From Agromyces sp. Leaf222 (GTDB lineage Bacteria > Actinomycetota > Actinomycetes > Actinomycetales > Microbacteriaceae): a DNA stretch of 64,000 nucleotides. Of this stretch, positions 27,001-35,537 are shown piece by piece. Within the stretch, counting starts at the first letter, position 1; each line of letters begins with the position of its first letter. The DNA is taken from NCBI RefSeq assembly GCF_001421565.1, contig NZ_LMKQ01000001.1, positions 2,820,323 through 2,884,322 on the forward strand. Direction: 5' to 3'. The notes beneath the pieces are model-generated. The model did not search any database. It was not told where the DNA came from and worked only from the letters and a program-made list of their open reading frames with translations. A program made the translations under genes and the position numbers.

Positions 27001-27045
27001 GCGCTCCCCCGGCCGGCACTCCCCCGGCCGGCACTCCCCCGGCCG
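27001..27045. repeat. Three 15-base tandem repeats between convergent genes
   Basis: GCRCTCCCCCGGCCG is repeated at 27001-27015, 27016-27030 and 27031-27045 between the stops of mmuM and the glycerophosphodiesterase gene. Each unit-junction contains CCGGCCGG, so the RNA could fold in several registers and act as a weak terminator. Confidence 0.75.
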
Positions 27046-27057
27046 GTGCGCGAGACC

Positions 27058-28083
27058 TCAGGTGCCGGGCGCAGTCACGGCGAGCCACTCGTCGAGCTCG
27101 CTCGGCTCGTCGGTGATGATGCCGTCGACGCCGAGCGCGCCGACCTCCTGCCAGCGCTCGTGCGAGTTGAGCGTGTAGCAGAGCACCGCGACCTCGGCCT
27201 CGTGCAGTGCCTCGAGCGCCTGCGGCTGCGCGGTGACGGATGCCGCGGTCGTGCCGAAGCCGACGAGTCCCAGTCGTTGCGCGAGCGGCACCGGGTCGGC
27301 CGGCAACTCGCGGATCAGCATGATGCGCGGCGTCGACGGCGACACCCGCTGCAGGGCGAAGAGCGTCTCGAGGCTGAAGCTCTGCAGCACCACGCGCCCG
27401 CGCAGGCCGTGGCGCTCGATGCGATCCACGACCGTGCGCACCTCGTCGGCCGTCCAGTCGGCCTTGAGTTCGACGAGCGCCCTGGCGTCGGGTCGCTCGG
27501 CCAGGGCCGTGAAGAACGCGTCGAGCGTCGGCATCCGCTCCCCTGCGAACTCGGCGCCGTACCAGGCGCCGACGTCGAGCCGGCGCAGGTCGGCGGCGTC
27601 GAGGTCGCCGACCGAGCGGTGGTCGCCCGTGATGCGCTCGAGGTCGGTGTCGTGGAAGAGCATCGGCACGCCGTCGCGGCTGAGCTGCACGTCGGTCTCG
27701 ACGTAGGCGAGGCGGTCCATGGCGAGCTCGAGCGAGGTCATCGTGTTCTCGGGCGCGGAGGCGCGATCGCCGCGGTGCCCGACGATGAACGCCGGCTCTC
27801 CGGGGCCGCGGAGCGCGCCGAAGACGTCGCGGGCCGTGGCGCTCGTCGGGATGCCGGTGATGATGAGCAGCAGCGAGACCGTCGCCACGCCGACCGCGCC
27901 GAGCAGCACGCGGACCGGGCGCCTCGGCGGGTGCGCGAGGCGGTGCAGGAGCCGGCCCGGCAGTCGGGCGCCGGGCGCGTCACCGGGCGATGCGGTCGGG
28001 TTCGTCGTGTGGGCGTCGAGGTCGTTCGGGTCGTCTTGACGCAGCGCGATCGTCGGGGCGATCGCACGGATGGTGCGAGTCAC
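27058..28083 (-). CDS. Membrane-anchored glycerophosphodiester phosphodiesterase
   Basis: 341 residues. After a hydrophilic ~55-residue N-terminus comes one membrane segment (VLLGAVGVATVSLLLIITG), then a GDPD TIM barrel: catalytic/metal motifs VGHRGDRASAPENTMTS, ETDVQLSRDGVPMLFHD and ELKADW, ending in IITDEPSEL. It cleaves glycerophosphodiesters from phospholipid or teichoic-acid turnover to glycerol-3-phosphate, outside the membrane. GTG at 28081-28083 preferred because GGAAAGG lies nine bases upstream; an in-frame GTG at 28101 is possible. Direct repeats at 28148-28165 suggest phosphate control. Confidence 0.87.
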   Translation of the reverse strand: MTRTIRAIAPTIALRQDDPNDLDAHTTNPTASPGDAPGARLPGRLLHRLAHPPRRPVRVLLGAVGVATVSLLLIITGIPTSATARDVFGALRGPGEPAFIVGHRGDRASAPENTMTSLELAMDRLAYVETDVQLSRDGVPMLFHDTDLERITGDHRSVGDLDAADLRRLDVGAWYGAEFAGERMPTLDAFFTALAERPDARALVELKADWTADEVRTVVDRIERHGLRGRVVLQSFSLETLFALQRVSPSTPRIMLIRELPADPVPLAQRLGLVGFGTTAASVTAQPQALEALHEAEVAVLCYTLNSHERWQEVGALGVDGIITDEPSELDEWLAVTAPGT

Positions 28084-28147
28084 GGGTTCGGGCCTTTCCA
28101 CCGTTCGCGCGGCTTTGCGCGGCGGTGCCCGTCACTCTAGCAAAGAG

Positions 28148-28165
28148 CGTTACCGTTTCGTTACC
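28148..28165 (-). promoter_or_regulatory. Direct repeats CGTTACC upstream of the glycerophosphodiesterase gene
   Basis: CGTTACC at 28148-28154 and 28159-28165 has an exact 11-base period, one helical turn, as in PHO boxes of actinobacteria. On the coding strand the downstream copy is followed about eight bases on by TAGAGT, a fair -10 box. The 28084-28204 gap holds no gene. Confidence 0.5.
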
Positions 28166-28204
28166 TTTTTTCGGCGGGTGCGTCGCCGGGCATCGGATGC
28201 CGCG

Positions 28205-29668
28205 TCACTCGCGTTCGTCGGCCTCGGCCTCGGCCGTGATGCGGTTCGCCATGCCGGCGAAGATCACCCCGTGGAACGGCAGGATCCCCCACCAGTACAG
28301 CCGGCCCGGCAGGCCCTTCGGGAAGAACACGGCACGCTGCCGGTAGCGCGAGCCACCCGGCGCATCGGACGCCGACAGCTCGAGCCAGGCCCGGCCCGGC
28401 ACCCGCATCTCGGCCCGCAGCCGCAGGAACGCGCCGCGCTCGATGGCCTCGACCCGCCAGAAGTCGACCGCGTCGCCGACATGGAGCGTCTCGGGATCGA
28501 GGCGGCCGCGGCGGAGGCCGACGCCCCCCGTGAGCTTGTCGATCCACCCGCGCAGCGCCCACGCGAGCGGGAACGAGTACCAGCCGTTCTCGCCGCCCAC
28601 GCCCTCGACGACCCGCCACAGCGCCGCGGGCGTCGCAGACGTCTCGCGCTCGCGCTCGTCGACGTAGACCGTGTGCCCCGACCAGTCGGGGTCGCTCGGC
28701 AGCGGATCGCTGGGCGCGCCGGCGACCTCGGCGTTGCGCCAGCTCGTCTCGACCTCGCCCTCGCGCTCGCGGTCGAGCGCCAGGCGGACCGCGGTGCGAT
28801 AGGGCAGCAGCCCCTCGGCGGGCGGCGGGATCACGGCGTCGATGTCGTGGTCGTGCACGACGCAGTCGAACTGCAGCGACTCGATGATGGGCACCGCGAG
28901 GCGGCGCGGGATCGGCGTCACGAGGTTGACCCACTGGCCCGCCAGCCAAGGCGTCAGCACCGGCAGTGCGGCGATCGGCCGCTGCCGCAGGCCGGCCTCG
29001 ACCGCGTAGCCGTTCATGAGCTGGCCGTAGCGGTACACGTCGGGTCCGCCGATGTCGAACGCCCGATTCACGTCTGACGGGACCTCGATCGCCGCGATCA
29101 GGTAGTGCAGCACGTCGCGCACCGCGATCGGCTGGATGAAGCTGCGCACCCAGCGCGGGGCCGGCATGTACGGCAGCACCTCGGTCAGGTGCCGGATCAT
29201 CTCGAACGACGTCGAACCGGATCCGATGACGACGCCCGCCTGCAGCACGATCGTCGGCACGCCGGAGCCCAGCAGGATCTCGCCGACCGCGGCGCGCGAG
29301 CGCAGGTGCCTCGACAGCGGCCGCCCCTCGGGGTGCAGGCCGCCGAGGTACACGATGCGGCGCACGCCGTGCCGGAACGCCGCGTCGCCGACGTTGCGCG
29401 CGATCGCGAGCTCGGCCTCCTCGAAGTCGCCGCGCGCGCCCATCGAGTGCACGAGGTAGTACACCGCCTCGATGCCGGACATCGCGGCGTCGACCGCCGC
29501 AGCATCGGCGAGATCACCGGCGACGACGTCGAGCGAGGCGGCCCACGGCACGTCGCGCAGGCGTTCGGGCCGGCGCACGAGAACGCGCACCTCATGCCCC
29601 GCCGCGAGCAGGCGCGGCACCAGCCGGCCACCGATGTACCCGGTCGCCCCCGTCACGAGGATTCGCAC
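28205..29668 (-). CDS. SDR-family NAD(P)-binding protein with DUF2867 domain
   Basis: 487 residues. Residues 1-300 are an atypical short-chain dehydrogenase of the complex I NDUFA9/UDP-sugar epimerase-like type: GATGYIGGRLVPRLLAAGHEV at the N-terminus and VVAGDLAD binding the adenine. The usual catalytic Tyr-x3-Lys is not obvious. Residues 320-480 are DUF2867 (ENGWYSFPLAWALRGWIDKL, DFWRVEAIE, FFPKGLPGRLYWWGILPFH). This pairing is common in actinobacteria and its function is unknown; a lipid or quinone-related role has been suggested by similarity only. ATG at 29668. Confidence 0.85.
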   Translation of the reverse strand: MRILVTGATGYIGGRLVPRLLAAGHEVRVLVRRPERLRDVPWAASLDVVAGDLADAAAVDAAMSGIEAVYYLVHSMGARGDFEEAELAIARNVGDAAFRHGVRRIVYLGGLHPEGRPLSRHLRSRAAVGEILLGSGVPTIVLQAGVVIGSGSTSFEMIRHLTEVLPYMPAPRWVRSFIQPIAVRDVLHYLIAAIEVPSDVNRAFDIGGPDVYRYGQLMNGYAVEAGLRQRPIAALPVLTPWLAGQWVNLVTPIPRRLAVPIIESLQFDCVVHDHDIDAVIPPPAEGLLPYRTAVRLALDREREGEVETSWRNAEVAGAPSDPLPSDPDWSGHTVYVDERERETSATPAALWRVVEGVGGENGWYSFPLAWALRGWIDKLTGGVGLRRGRLDPETLHVGDAVDFWRVEAIERGAFLRLRAEMRVPGRAWLELSASDAPGGSRYRQRAVFFPKGLPGRLYWWGILPFHGVIFAGMANRITAEAEADERE

Positions 29669-29698
29669 GATGCCCCCTCGCGTCGAGATGCTCGGCGG

Positions 29699-29938
29699 TC
29701 AGCCGCGCTCGTTCCCCCGACGATAGTTGCCGCTCGCCCTCGCCAACAGGTGCTGCACCCGGGAATCGTCTGCACGTTGCAGCGCATCGATGAGCCGGGC
29801 GGCGTCGTGGCCGCCCACCGTCATCACGGGCCGGCCGCCGCGATACACGATCACGCCGCCGCGGCCCGTGAGCCGGTAGTCGAACGGGTCGGACTCGAGC
29901 CGGCCCCGCTCGTCGGAGGCACCGTCGCGTCCGGACAC
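29699..29938 (-). CDS. Small hypothetical protein
   Basis: 79 residues, soluble, no Cys and no membrane segment. The central DYRLTGRGGVIVYRGGRP followed by MTVGGHDAARLIDAL looks like a compact beta-alpha fold, and codon use matches real genes. I do not recognise a family. The GTG at 29936-29938 lies eight bases after the stop of the half-length aldehyde dehydrogenase gene, so it is probably the last gene of the deoC transcript. Confidence 0.6.
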   Translation of the reverse strand: MSGRDGASDERGRLESDPFDYRLTGRGGVIVYRGGRPVMTVGGHDAARLIDALQRADDSRVQHLLARASGNYRRGNERG

Positions 29939-29945
29939 GAGCCCG

Positions 29946-30806
29946 CTACTTCATGCTCTTCGTGTGCCAGACCGTCTTCGTCTCGGTGAACGCCGAGATG
30001 CGACCGAGCGCCGGCGCCGCGGCATCCGGACCCTGCTCGGGCCGCAGCACGCGCTTCAGCGTGTCGGCCGCGGCGATCTCGAGGTCGACCCAGTCGAGGT
30101 CGCCGGCGCCGACGAGGTCGAGCGCGTTGACGTCGGCGTGGCTCGCGAGCCACGGGGCGATCTCGGCCGGCGAGCCGGTGAGCACGTTGACGACGCCCTT
30201 CGGCACGTCGCTCGTGGCGAGCACCTCGGCGAGGCTGATCGCCGACAGCGGGAACCGCTCGCTCGCGACCACGACCACCGCGTTGCCCGCGACGAGCGCC
30301 GGCGCGACGGCGGAGACGAATCCGAGCAGCGACGAGCCCTGCGGCGCGATGATCGCGACGACGCCGGTCGGCTCTGGCACCGAGATGTTGAAGTACGGCC
30401 CCGCGACCGGGTTCGCGTTGCCCGCGACCTGGGCGAACTTGTCGGCCCAGCCGGCGTACCAGACCCAGCGGTCGATCGCCTCGTCGACCTGGGCGGATGC
30501 CGCGGCGCGCGTGACGCCCTCGGCCTCCTCGATCTCGGCGATGAACTGGGCGCGACGACCCTCGAGCAGCTCGGCGATGCGGTAGAGCACCTGGCCGCGG
30601 TTGTAGGCGGTGGCGCCCGCCCATCCGCCGACCGCGGATCGTGCGGCGACCACCGCGTCGCGGGCGTCCTTGCGGGAGCCCTTCGCGGCGTTCGCGAGGA
30701 ACGCGCCGGTCGCGGAGCGCACCTCGTAGGTGCGGCCGGACTCGCTGCGCGGGAAGGCGCCGCCGATGTAGAGCTTGTACGTCTTCGGCACGGCGAGGCG
30801 GCTCAT
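29946..30806 (-). CDS. Aldehyde dehydrogenase-like protein lacking the catalytic domain
   Basis: 286 residues, against ~480 for the family. It matches the N-terminal NAD-binding half: LYIGGAFPRSESGRTY, IIAPQGSSLLGFVSAVAPAL and VASERFPLSAISLAEVL. The ELGGK glutamate and the catalytic Cys segment found in its neighbour are absent, and no remnant follows in any frame before the next gene, so this looks like a stable short protein and not a fresh pseudogene. It may dimerise with or regulate the full enzyme encoded just upstream. ATG at 30804-30806 overlaps the neighbour's stop (ATGA). Confidence 0.82.
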   Translation of the reverse strand: MSRLAVPKTYKLYIGGAFPRSESGRTYEVRSATGAFLANAAKGSRKDARDAVVAARSAVGGWAGATAYNRGQVLYRIAELLEGRRAQFIAEIEEAEGVTRAAASAQVDEAIDRWVWYAGWADKFAQVAGNANPVAGPYFNISVPEPTGVVAIIAPQGSSLLGFVSAVAPALVAGNAVVVVASERFPLSAISLAEVLATSDVPKGVVNVLTGSPAEIAPWLASHADVNALDLVGAGDLDWVDLEIAAADTLKRVLRPEQGPDAAAPALGRISAFTETKTVWHTKSMK

Positions 30807-32392
30807 CGCTTCGATCCCTTCGTCGCGGCCTTGGCTGTTCGGGTCGCACGGGTGCGACGGGCCGTCGGCTCCGCCCCGACGGCCGTGGCATCCGCACCGG
30901 ATGCCTCGACCGCGGCCCGCGATGCGGAACGGGCGACCGAGGCCTGCCCACCGATCGGCGCCGGTGCGAGGTACGCGGCGAGGCCGTGGCGGCCGCCCTC
31001 GCGGCCGTAGCCGGACTCCTTGTAGCCGCCGAACGGCGAGGCCGGGTCGAACCGGTTGAACGTGTTCGCCCAGATGACGCCGGCGCGAAGCTGGTCGGCG
31101 ACCGCGAGGATGCGGCTGCCCTTGTCGCTCCAGATGCCCGCCGAGAGGCCGTAGGGCGTGTTGTTCGCCTTGGCGATGGCCTCGGCCGGCGTGCGGAACG
31201 TGAGCACCGAGAGCACCGGGCCGAAGATCTCGTCGCGCGCGATGCGGCTCGAGGTCTGCACGCCCGTGAAGATCGTCGGGGCGAACCAGAACCCGTTCTC
31301 GGGGATCTCGCACGGCGCGGTCCAGCGCTCGGCACCCTCAGCCTCGCCGAGGTCTGAGAGCTCGCGGATGCGTTCGAGCTGCTCGCGCGAGTTGATGGCG
31401 CCGATGTCGGTGTTCTTGTCGAGCGGGTCGCCGAGTCGCAGGGTCGACAGGCGGTTCTTCAGCCGGTCGACGACCTCGTCGTGGATGTTCTCCTGCACGA
31501 GCAGGCGCGAGCCGGCGCAGCAGACGTGGCCCTGGTTGAAGAAGATGCCGTTGACGATGCCCTCGATCGCCTGGTCGATCGGCGCGTCGTCGAACACGAT
31601 GTTCGCGGCCTTGCCGCCGAGCTCGAGGGTGGCCTTCTTGTCGGTGCCCGCGATCTGCTTCGCGATGGCACGGCCGACCGCCGTCGAGCCGGTGAACGCC
31701 ACCTTGTCGACGCCCTCGTGCGCGACGAGTGCCGCGCCCGTGTCGCCGGCGCCGGTGACGATGTTCACGACGCCGGGCGGCAGGTCGGCCTGCTGCAGGA
31801 TCTCGGCGAAGATGAGCGCCGTGAGCGGCGTGGTCTCGGCCGGCTTCAGCACGACCGTGTTGCCGGCCGCGAGCGCGGGCGCGATCTTCCACGCGAGCAT
31901 CAGCAGCGGGAAGTTCCACGGGATGACCTGCGCGGCCACGCCGAGCGCGCGCGGGTTCGCGCCGAGTCCGGCGTGATCGAGCTTGTCGGCCCAGCCCGCG
32001 TAGTAGAAGAACCAGGCCGCGACGAGCGGAACGTCGACGTCGCGGGACTCCTTGATGGGCTTGCCGTTGTCGAGGGACTCGGCCACGGCGAGCTCGCGGG
32101 CGCGCTCCTGCACGAGCCGCGCGATGCGGAACAGGTACTTGCCGCGGTCGCGCCCGCTCATGCGCGACCAGGTGCGGTCGTAGGCGCGACGGGCGGCGGC
32201 GACGGCGTCGGAGACATCCGCCTCGTTCGCGTTCGAGATCATCGCGATGCGGGCCTCGGTCGCGGGAGAGATGGTCTGGAACGGCGTGCCGCGGCCGTCG
32301 ACGAACTCGCCGTCGATGAAGAGGCCGTACTGCTCGCGCAGGTTGAGGACCGCCGTAGATTCGGGGGCCGGTGCGTATTCGAGGAAGCTCAT
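30803..32392 (-). CDS. Aldehyde dehydrogenase with basic C-terminal tail
   Basis: 529 residues. Complete ALDH: VIPWNFPLLMLAWKIAPALAAG (cofactor site), FTGSTAVGRAI, general-base Glu in TLELGGKAANIV near residue 260 and catalytic Cys in QGHVCCAGSRLL near 294; EIFGPVLSV and PFGGYKESG follow. The last ~60 residues are an Ala/Thr/Arg/Lys-rich extension (RRTRATRTAKAATKGSKR) not seen in ordinary ALDHs. Next to deoC, acetaldehyde from deoxyribose-5-phosphate cleavage is the likely substrate, giving acetate, though betaine- or semialdehyde-type substrates are possible. Confidence 0.88.
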   Translation of the reverse strand: MSFLEYAPAPESTAVLNLREQYGLFIDGEFVDGRGTPFQTISPATEARIAMISNANEADVSDAVAAARRAYDRTWSRMSGRDRGKYLFRIARLVQERARELAVAESLDNGKPIKESRDVDVPLVAAWFFYYAGWADKLDHAGLGANPRALGVAAQVIPWNFPLLMLAWKIAPALAAGNTVVLKPAETTPLTALIFAEILQQADLPPGVVNIVTGAGDTGAALVAHEGVDKVAFTGSTAVGRAIAKQIAGTDKKATLELGGKAANIVFDDAPIDQAIEGIVNGIFFNQGHVCCAGSRLLVQENIHDEVVDRLKNRLSTLRLGDPLDKNTDIGAINSREQLERIRELSDLGEAEGAERWTAPCEIPENGFWFAPTIFTGVQTSSRIARDEIFGPVLSVLTFRTPAEAIAKANNTPYGLSAGIWSDKGSRILAVADQLRAGVIWANTFNRFDPASPFGGYKESGYGREGGRHGLAAYLAPAPIGGQASVARSASRAAVEASGADATAVGAEPTARRTRATRTAKAATKGSKR

Positions 32393-32404
32393 GCGTTGCT
32401 CGTC

Positions 32405-33412
32405 TCAGTCGATCGTGACGTAGTCGGGGCCGGAGTAGTGCGAGGTGGCCAGCTTCTGGCGCTGCAGCAGCACGTCGTTCAGCAGGCTCGAGGCGCCGAA
32501 GCGGAACAGGTGCGGCACGAGCCACTCCTCGCCCACGGTCTCGGCGACGGTCACGAGGTACTTGATCGCGTCCTTCGAGGTGCGGATGCCGCCCGCGGGC
32601 TTCACGCCGATGCGCTGGCCGGTCGCGAGGTGCCAGTCGCGCACGACCTCGAGCATGAGCAGCGTCACGGGCAGGGTCGCCGCCGACGGCACCTTGCCGG
32701 TGGAGGTCTTGATGAAGTCGCCGCCCGCGAGGATCGAGAGCCACGACGCCCGGCGCACGTTGTCGTACGTGACGAGCTCGCCGGTCTCGAGGATCACCTT
32801 GAGGCTGGCGCTCGTGCCGTCGCTGCGGCGGCAGGCCTCCTTCACGGCGGCGATCTGGTCGAAGACGAGGCCGTAGCGGCCGGCGAGGAACGCACCGCGG
32901 TCGATGACCATGTCGATCTCGTCTGCACCGGCGGCGACCGCCTCGGCCGTGTCGGCCAGCTTGATCTCGAGCGACGCACGGCCGCTCGGGAAGGCCGTGG
33001 CCACGGCCGCGACCGAGATGAGTCCGTCGTCGGGGTCGCCGTGCGCGGCGCCGAGCGCCTGGACGGCGTAGGGCACCATGTCGCCGTAGACGCAGACCGC
33101 CGCGACGCGCGGCGTGGTGGGGTCGGCCGGATCCGGGGTCATCGCCTTCGCGACGAGCGAGCGCACCTTGCCGGGGGTGTCTGCGCCCTCGAGCGTCGTG
33201 AGGTCGATCAGTTCGATGATGCGGTCGAGCGCCCACTGCTTGGAGGTCGTCTTGATGCTGCGCGTGCCGAGACCGGCCGCACGCTGCTCGAGGCCGACCG
33301 CGTCGACGCCCGGGATGCCGTGCAGGTACCTGCGCAGCGTCGCGTCGTCGGGTTCGCCGCCGAGCACGGCGAGCGCCCGCTCCCTCGCGGAGATGAGTGA
33401 TGTGCCTGTCAT
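32405..33412 (-). CDS. deoC: Deoxyribose-phosphate aldolase
   Basis: 335 residues, the longer DeoC type. The Schiff-base lysine lies in KTSTGKVPSAATL and the second active-site lysine in RIGVKPAGGIRTSKDAIKYL; EIDMVIDRGAFLAGRY holds the catalytic Asp. It cleaves 2-deoxyribose-5-phosphate to glyceraldehyde-3-phosphate and acetaldehyde. First gene of a unit with two aldehyde dehydrogenase genes and a small protein; the SorC regulator gene sits 65 bases upstream on the same strand. ATG at 33410-33412 preceded by AGGTCC. Confidence 0.93.
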   Translation of the reverse strand: MTGTSLISARERALAVLGGEPDDATLRRYLHGIPGVDAVGLEQRAAGLGTRSIKTTSKQWALDRIIELIDLTTLEGADTPGKVRSLVAKAMTPDPADPTTPRVAAVCVYGDMVPYAVQALGAAHGDPDDGLISVAAVATAFPSGRASLEIKLADTAEAVAAGADEIDMVIDRGAFLAGRYGLVFDQIAAVKEACRRSDGTSASLKVILETGELVTYDNVRRASWLSILAGGDFIKTSTGKVPSAATLPVTLLMLEVVRDWHLATGQRIGVKPAGGIRTSKDAIKYLVTVAETVGEEWLVPHLFRFGASSLLNDVLLQRQKLATSHYSGPDYVTID

Positions 33413-33477
33413 GGTGGGGACCTGGCTTTCGGTGTTTCGGTGAACGACGGTCGGCTGCGTGCGCGTGGGCGCGAGCG

Positions 33478-34422
33478 TCAGCCGTCGAGGAGGTGGAGGG
33501 CGGTGGCCTCGTCGGTGACGAGCACCGAGCAGAGGCCGCTGCGCACGACCGCGTCGGCGACCGCGTGCTTGGCACGGCCTGCGATCACGGCGATGCCGAG
33601 GGTTGCCTCGCGCAGCTCGTCGAGCGTGAGCCCGACCGTTCGCGCATCGAGGGCGGGGTCGACGATGTTGCCGTCGGAGTCGATGTAGCGGCCGACGACG
33701 TCGCCGACGGCGCCCTTGGCCACGAGCAGGTCGACGTCGGTCTCGGAGAGGTAGCCGCTCTCGACGTGCACCGAGCTGTGATCGGCCGCGCCCGCGCTGA
33801 ACACGTAGGCGTCGGCGGAGCGGGCGAGGTCGATGACGCCGGCGACCACGCGGTCGGCCTCGATCGCGTGCTTCGTCTCGAGGCGCTCGAGGATCGCGGG
33901 GCTCGGCAGCAGCGTGGCGCTGCCGCCGCCCTTCTGCGCGATGCCGACGGCGGTCGCCGCCGCGGTGCCCGGGCGACGGTTGAGGCTCACGCCGCCGTTG
34001 ATCTGCACGACGTTGACGCCGGTGGCCCAGCCGTTGCGCAGGTGCTGCGAGATCTCGAAGAGGGTTCGCCCCCAGCTCACGCCGAGGGTGCGGGGCACGG
34101 GGCGGAGCGAGGTCAGGTAGTCGGCCGCGGCCTGCGCGGTGCGCGCCTGCAGTTCTTCGGCCGAGGCGACGCCGGCCGAGGAGACGACCACCGCGTCGGT
34201 GAGCCCGCGCTCGTCGCGGAGGCGGCGCTCGATGGGCAGCCGCCTCGCCCGCGGATGCAGGATCTCGATGCGGATGAAGCCCTCCTGCTTGGCCTGCGCG
34301 AGGAGTCGGCCGACCTTCCACCGGGTGAGGCGGAGCGCCTGCCCGATCTCGTCCTGCGTCTTATTCTCCTCGTAGTAGAGCTCAGCCGCTCGGATCGAGA
34401 GGAGTTCGTCGATCTCGTCCAC
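33478..34422 (-). CDS. SorC/DeoR-type sugar-phosphate-sensing regulator
   Basis: 314 residues. N-terminal helix-turn-helix ELYYEENKTQDEIGQALRLT with RWKVGRLLAQAKQEG; the C-terminal sugar-binding domain has LGVSWGRTLFEI, VVQINGGV, and VAGRAKHAVADAVVRSG typical of SorC/DeoR proteins that bind phosphorylated sugars. Likely regulator of deoC and the aldehyde dehydrogenases, with deoxyribose-5-phosphate as ligand (inference from position). I start at the GTG at 34420-34422 because GGAAGG lies five bases before it; an in-frame ATG at 34467 would add 15 residues. Confidence 0.86.
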   Translation of the reverse strand: MDEIDELLSIRAAELYYEENKTQDEIGQALRLTRWKVGRLLAQAKQEGFIRIEILHPRARRLPIERRLRDERGLTDAVVVSSAGVASAEELQARTAQAAADYLTSLRPVPRTLGVSWGRTLFEISQHLRNGWATGVNVVQINGGVSLNRRPGTAAATAVGIAQKGGGSATLLPSPAILERLETKHAIEADRVVAGVIDLARSADAYVFSAGAADHSSVHVESGYLSETDVDLLVAKGAVGDVVGRYIDSDGNIVDPALDARTVGLTLDELREATLGIAVIAGRAKHAVADAVVRSGLCSVLVTDEATALHLLDG

Positions 34423-34539
34423 ACCTGTCCTTCCGCTCACCTCCAGCGTAGGCAGGTCGCCGCTCATCGGCAACACTCGCGTGCATTCGTGCTCATATGA
34501 GCAGGGATGGCGGATCCGCGCGCACCCTATGCTGGCTTC

Positions 34540-35472
34540 GTGACCCGCCCCCTCGCCATCGCCATCGACCTCGGCGGCACCAAGGTCGAAGCCGCCCTCG
34601 TCGACGATCAGGGCGCCGTGCTCCCCGCGTCCCGGCACCGCCGGCCCACCGGGCCGACGGCCACGAGCACGGACCTCGAGCAGGCCGTGCGCGACGTGGT
34701 GCTCGGCGCAGCCGCCGCCGTGCCAGACGACGCAGCCGTGATCGGCATCGGCATCGGCGCCGCCGGGCCGATCGGCGTCGCCGACGGCACCGTCTCACCG
34801 CTCAACGTGCCCGTCTGGCGCGACTACCCGCTCGCCGACTTCGTCGCGAGCCTCGTGCCGGGCACGCCCGTGGTGCTGCGCATCGACGGCCTCTGCATCG
34901 CCCTCGCCGAGCACTGGATCGGCGCAGGCCGCGGCGCGCACAACCTGCTCGGCATGATCGTCTCGACGGGCGTCGGCGGCGGGCTCGTGCTCGGCGACCG
35001 CGCCGTGCCGAGCCCCACCGGCAACGGCGGGCACATCGGCCACATCGAGGTCGGCGGGTTCGACGACCCATGCCCCTGCGGCGGTCGCGGATGCCTCGAG
35101 GCCGTCGCCTCGGGTCCGCGCACCGTGGCCTGGGCTCGCGCGCAGGGCTTCGAGGGCACGACGGGCGAGGACCTCGCCGCCGCGCATGCCGCCGGCGACC
35201 CCGTGGCCCTGGCCGCGGTCGAACGCGCCGGAACCGCGATCGGCCGTGCCGCGGCATCCGCCTCGAGCCTGCTCGACCTCGACGTCGTCGCCATCGGCGG
35301 CGGGTTCAGCCGGGTCTCCCCCGCCCTCTTCGAGCATGCTCGGGCGGCACTCGCCGAGCGCGTCACCTTCGGGTTCGTGACCCGCACGCGCATCGAGCCG
35401 TCCGCGCTCTCCGACGAGGGGCCGCTCGTCGGCGCCGCCGCACTCGTGCATCGGCCCGAGCTCGTCGTCTGA
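34540..35472 (+). CDS. ROK-family sugar kinase
   Basis: 310 residues. IDLGGTKVEAALVD at the N-terminus is the phosphate-1/ATP motif; the ROK zinc signature is present as GHIGHIEVGG then CPCGGRGCLEAVASG. Substrate-binding Glu-His lie in that stretch. Glucose, fructose or N-acetylhexosamines are usual substrates; no helix-turn-helix precedes the kinase domain, so it is an enzyme and not a ROK repressor. TATGCT lies exactly six bases before the GTG at 34540, favouring it over the ATG at 34507. Divergent from the SorC regulator gene. Confidence 0.88.
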   Translation: MTRPLAIAIDLGGTKVEAALVDDQGAVLPASRHRRPTGPTATSTDLEQAVRDVVLGAAAAVPDDAAVIGIGIGAAGPIGVADGTVSPLNVPVWRDYPLADFVASLVPGTPVVLRIDGLCIALAEHWIGAGRGAHNLLGMIVSTGVGGGLVLGDRAVPSPTGNGGHIGHIEVGGFDDPCPCGGRGCLEAVASGPRTVAWARAQGFEGTTGEDLAAAHAAGDPVALAAVERAGTAIGRAAASASSLLDLDVVAIGGGFSRVSPALFEHARAALAERVTFGFVTRTRIEPSALSDEGPLVGAAALVHRPELVV

Positions 35473-35537
35473 GTCCGCGACCTCGGGTGCGCACGAGGCC
35501 GGCGTGCCCGAGCGCCGTGGCGCCGTGGCGCCGGCGA

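Noticed and set aside
29946..30806. The short aldehyde dehydrogenase as a recent pseudogene
   Set aside because: It has an intact start overlap, good codon use to its stop, and no leftover catalytic-domain sequence downstream in any frame.
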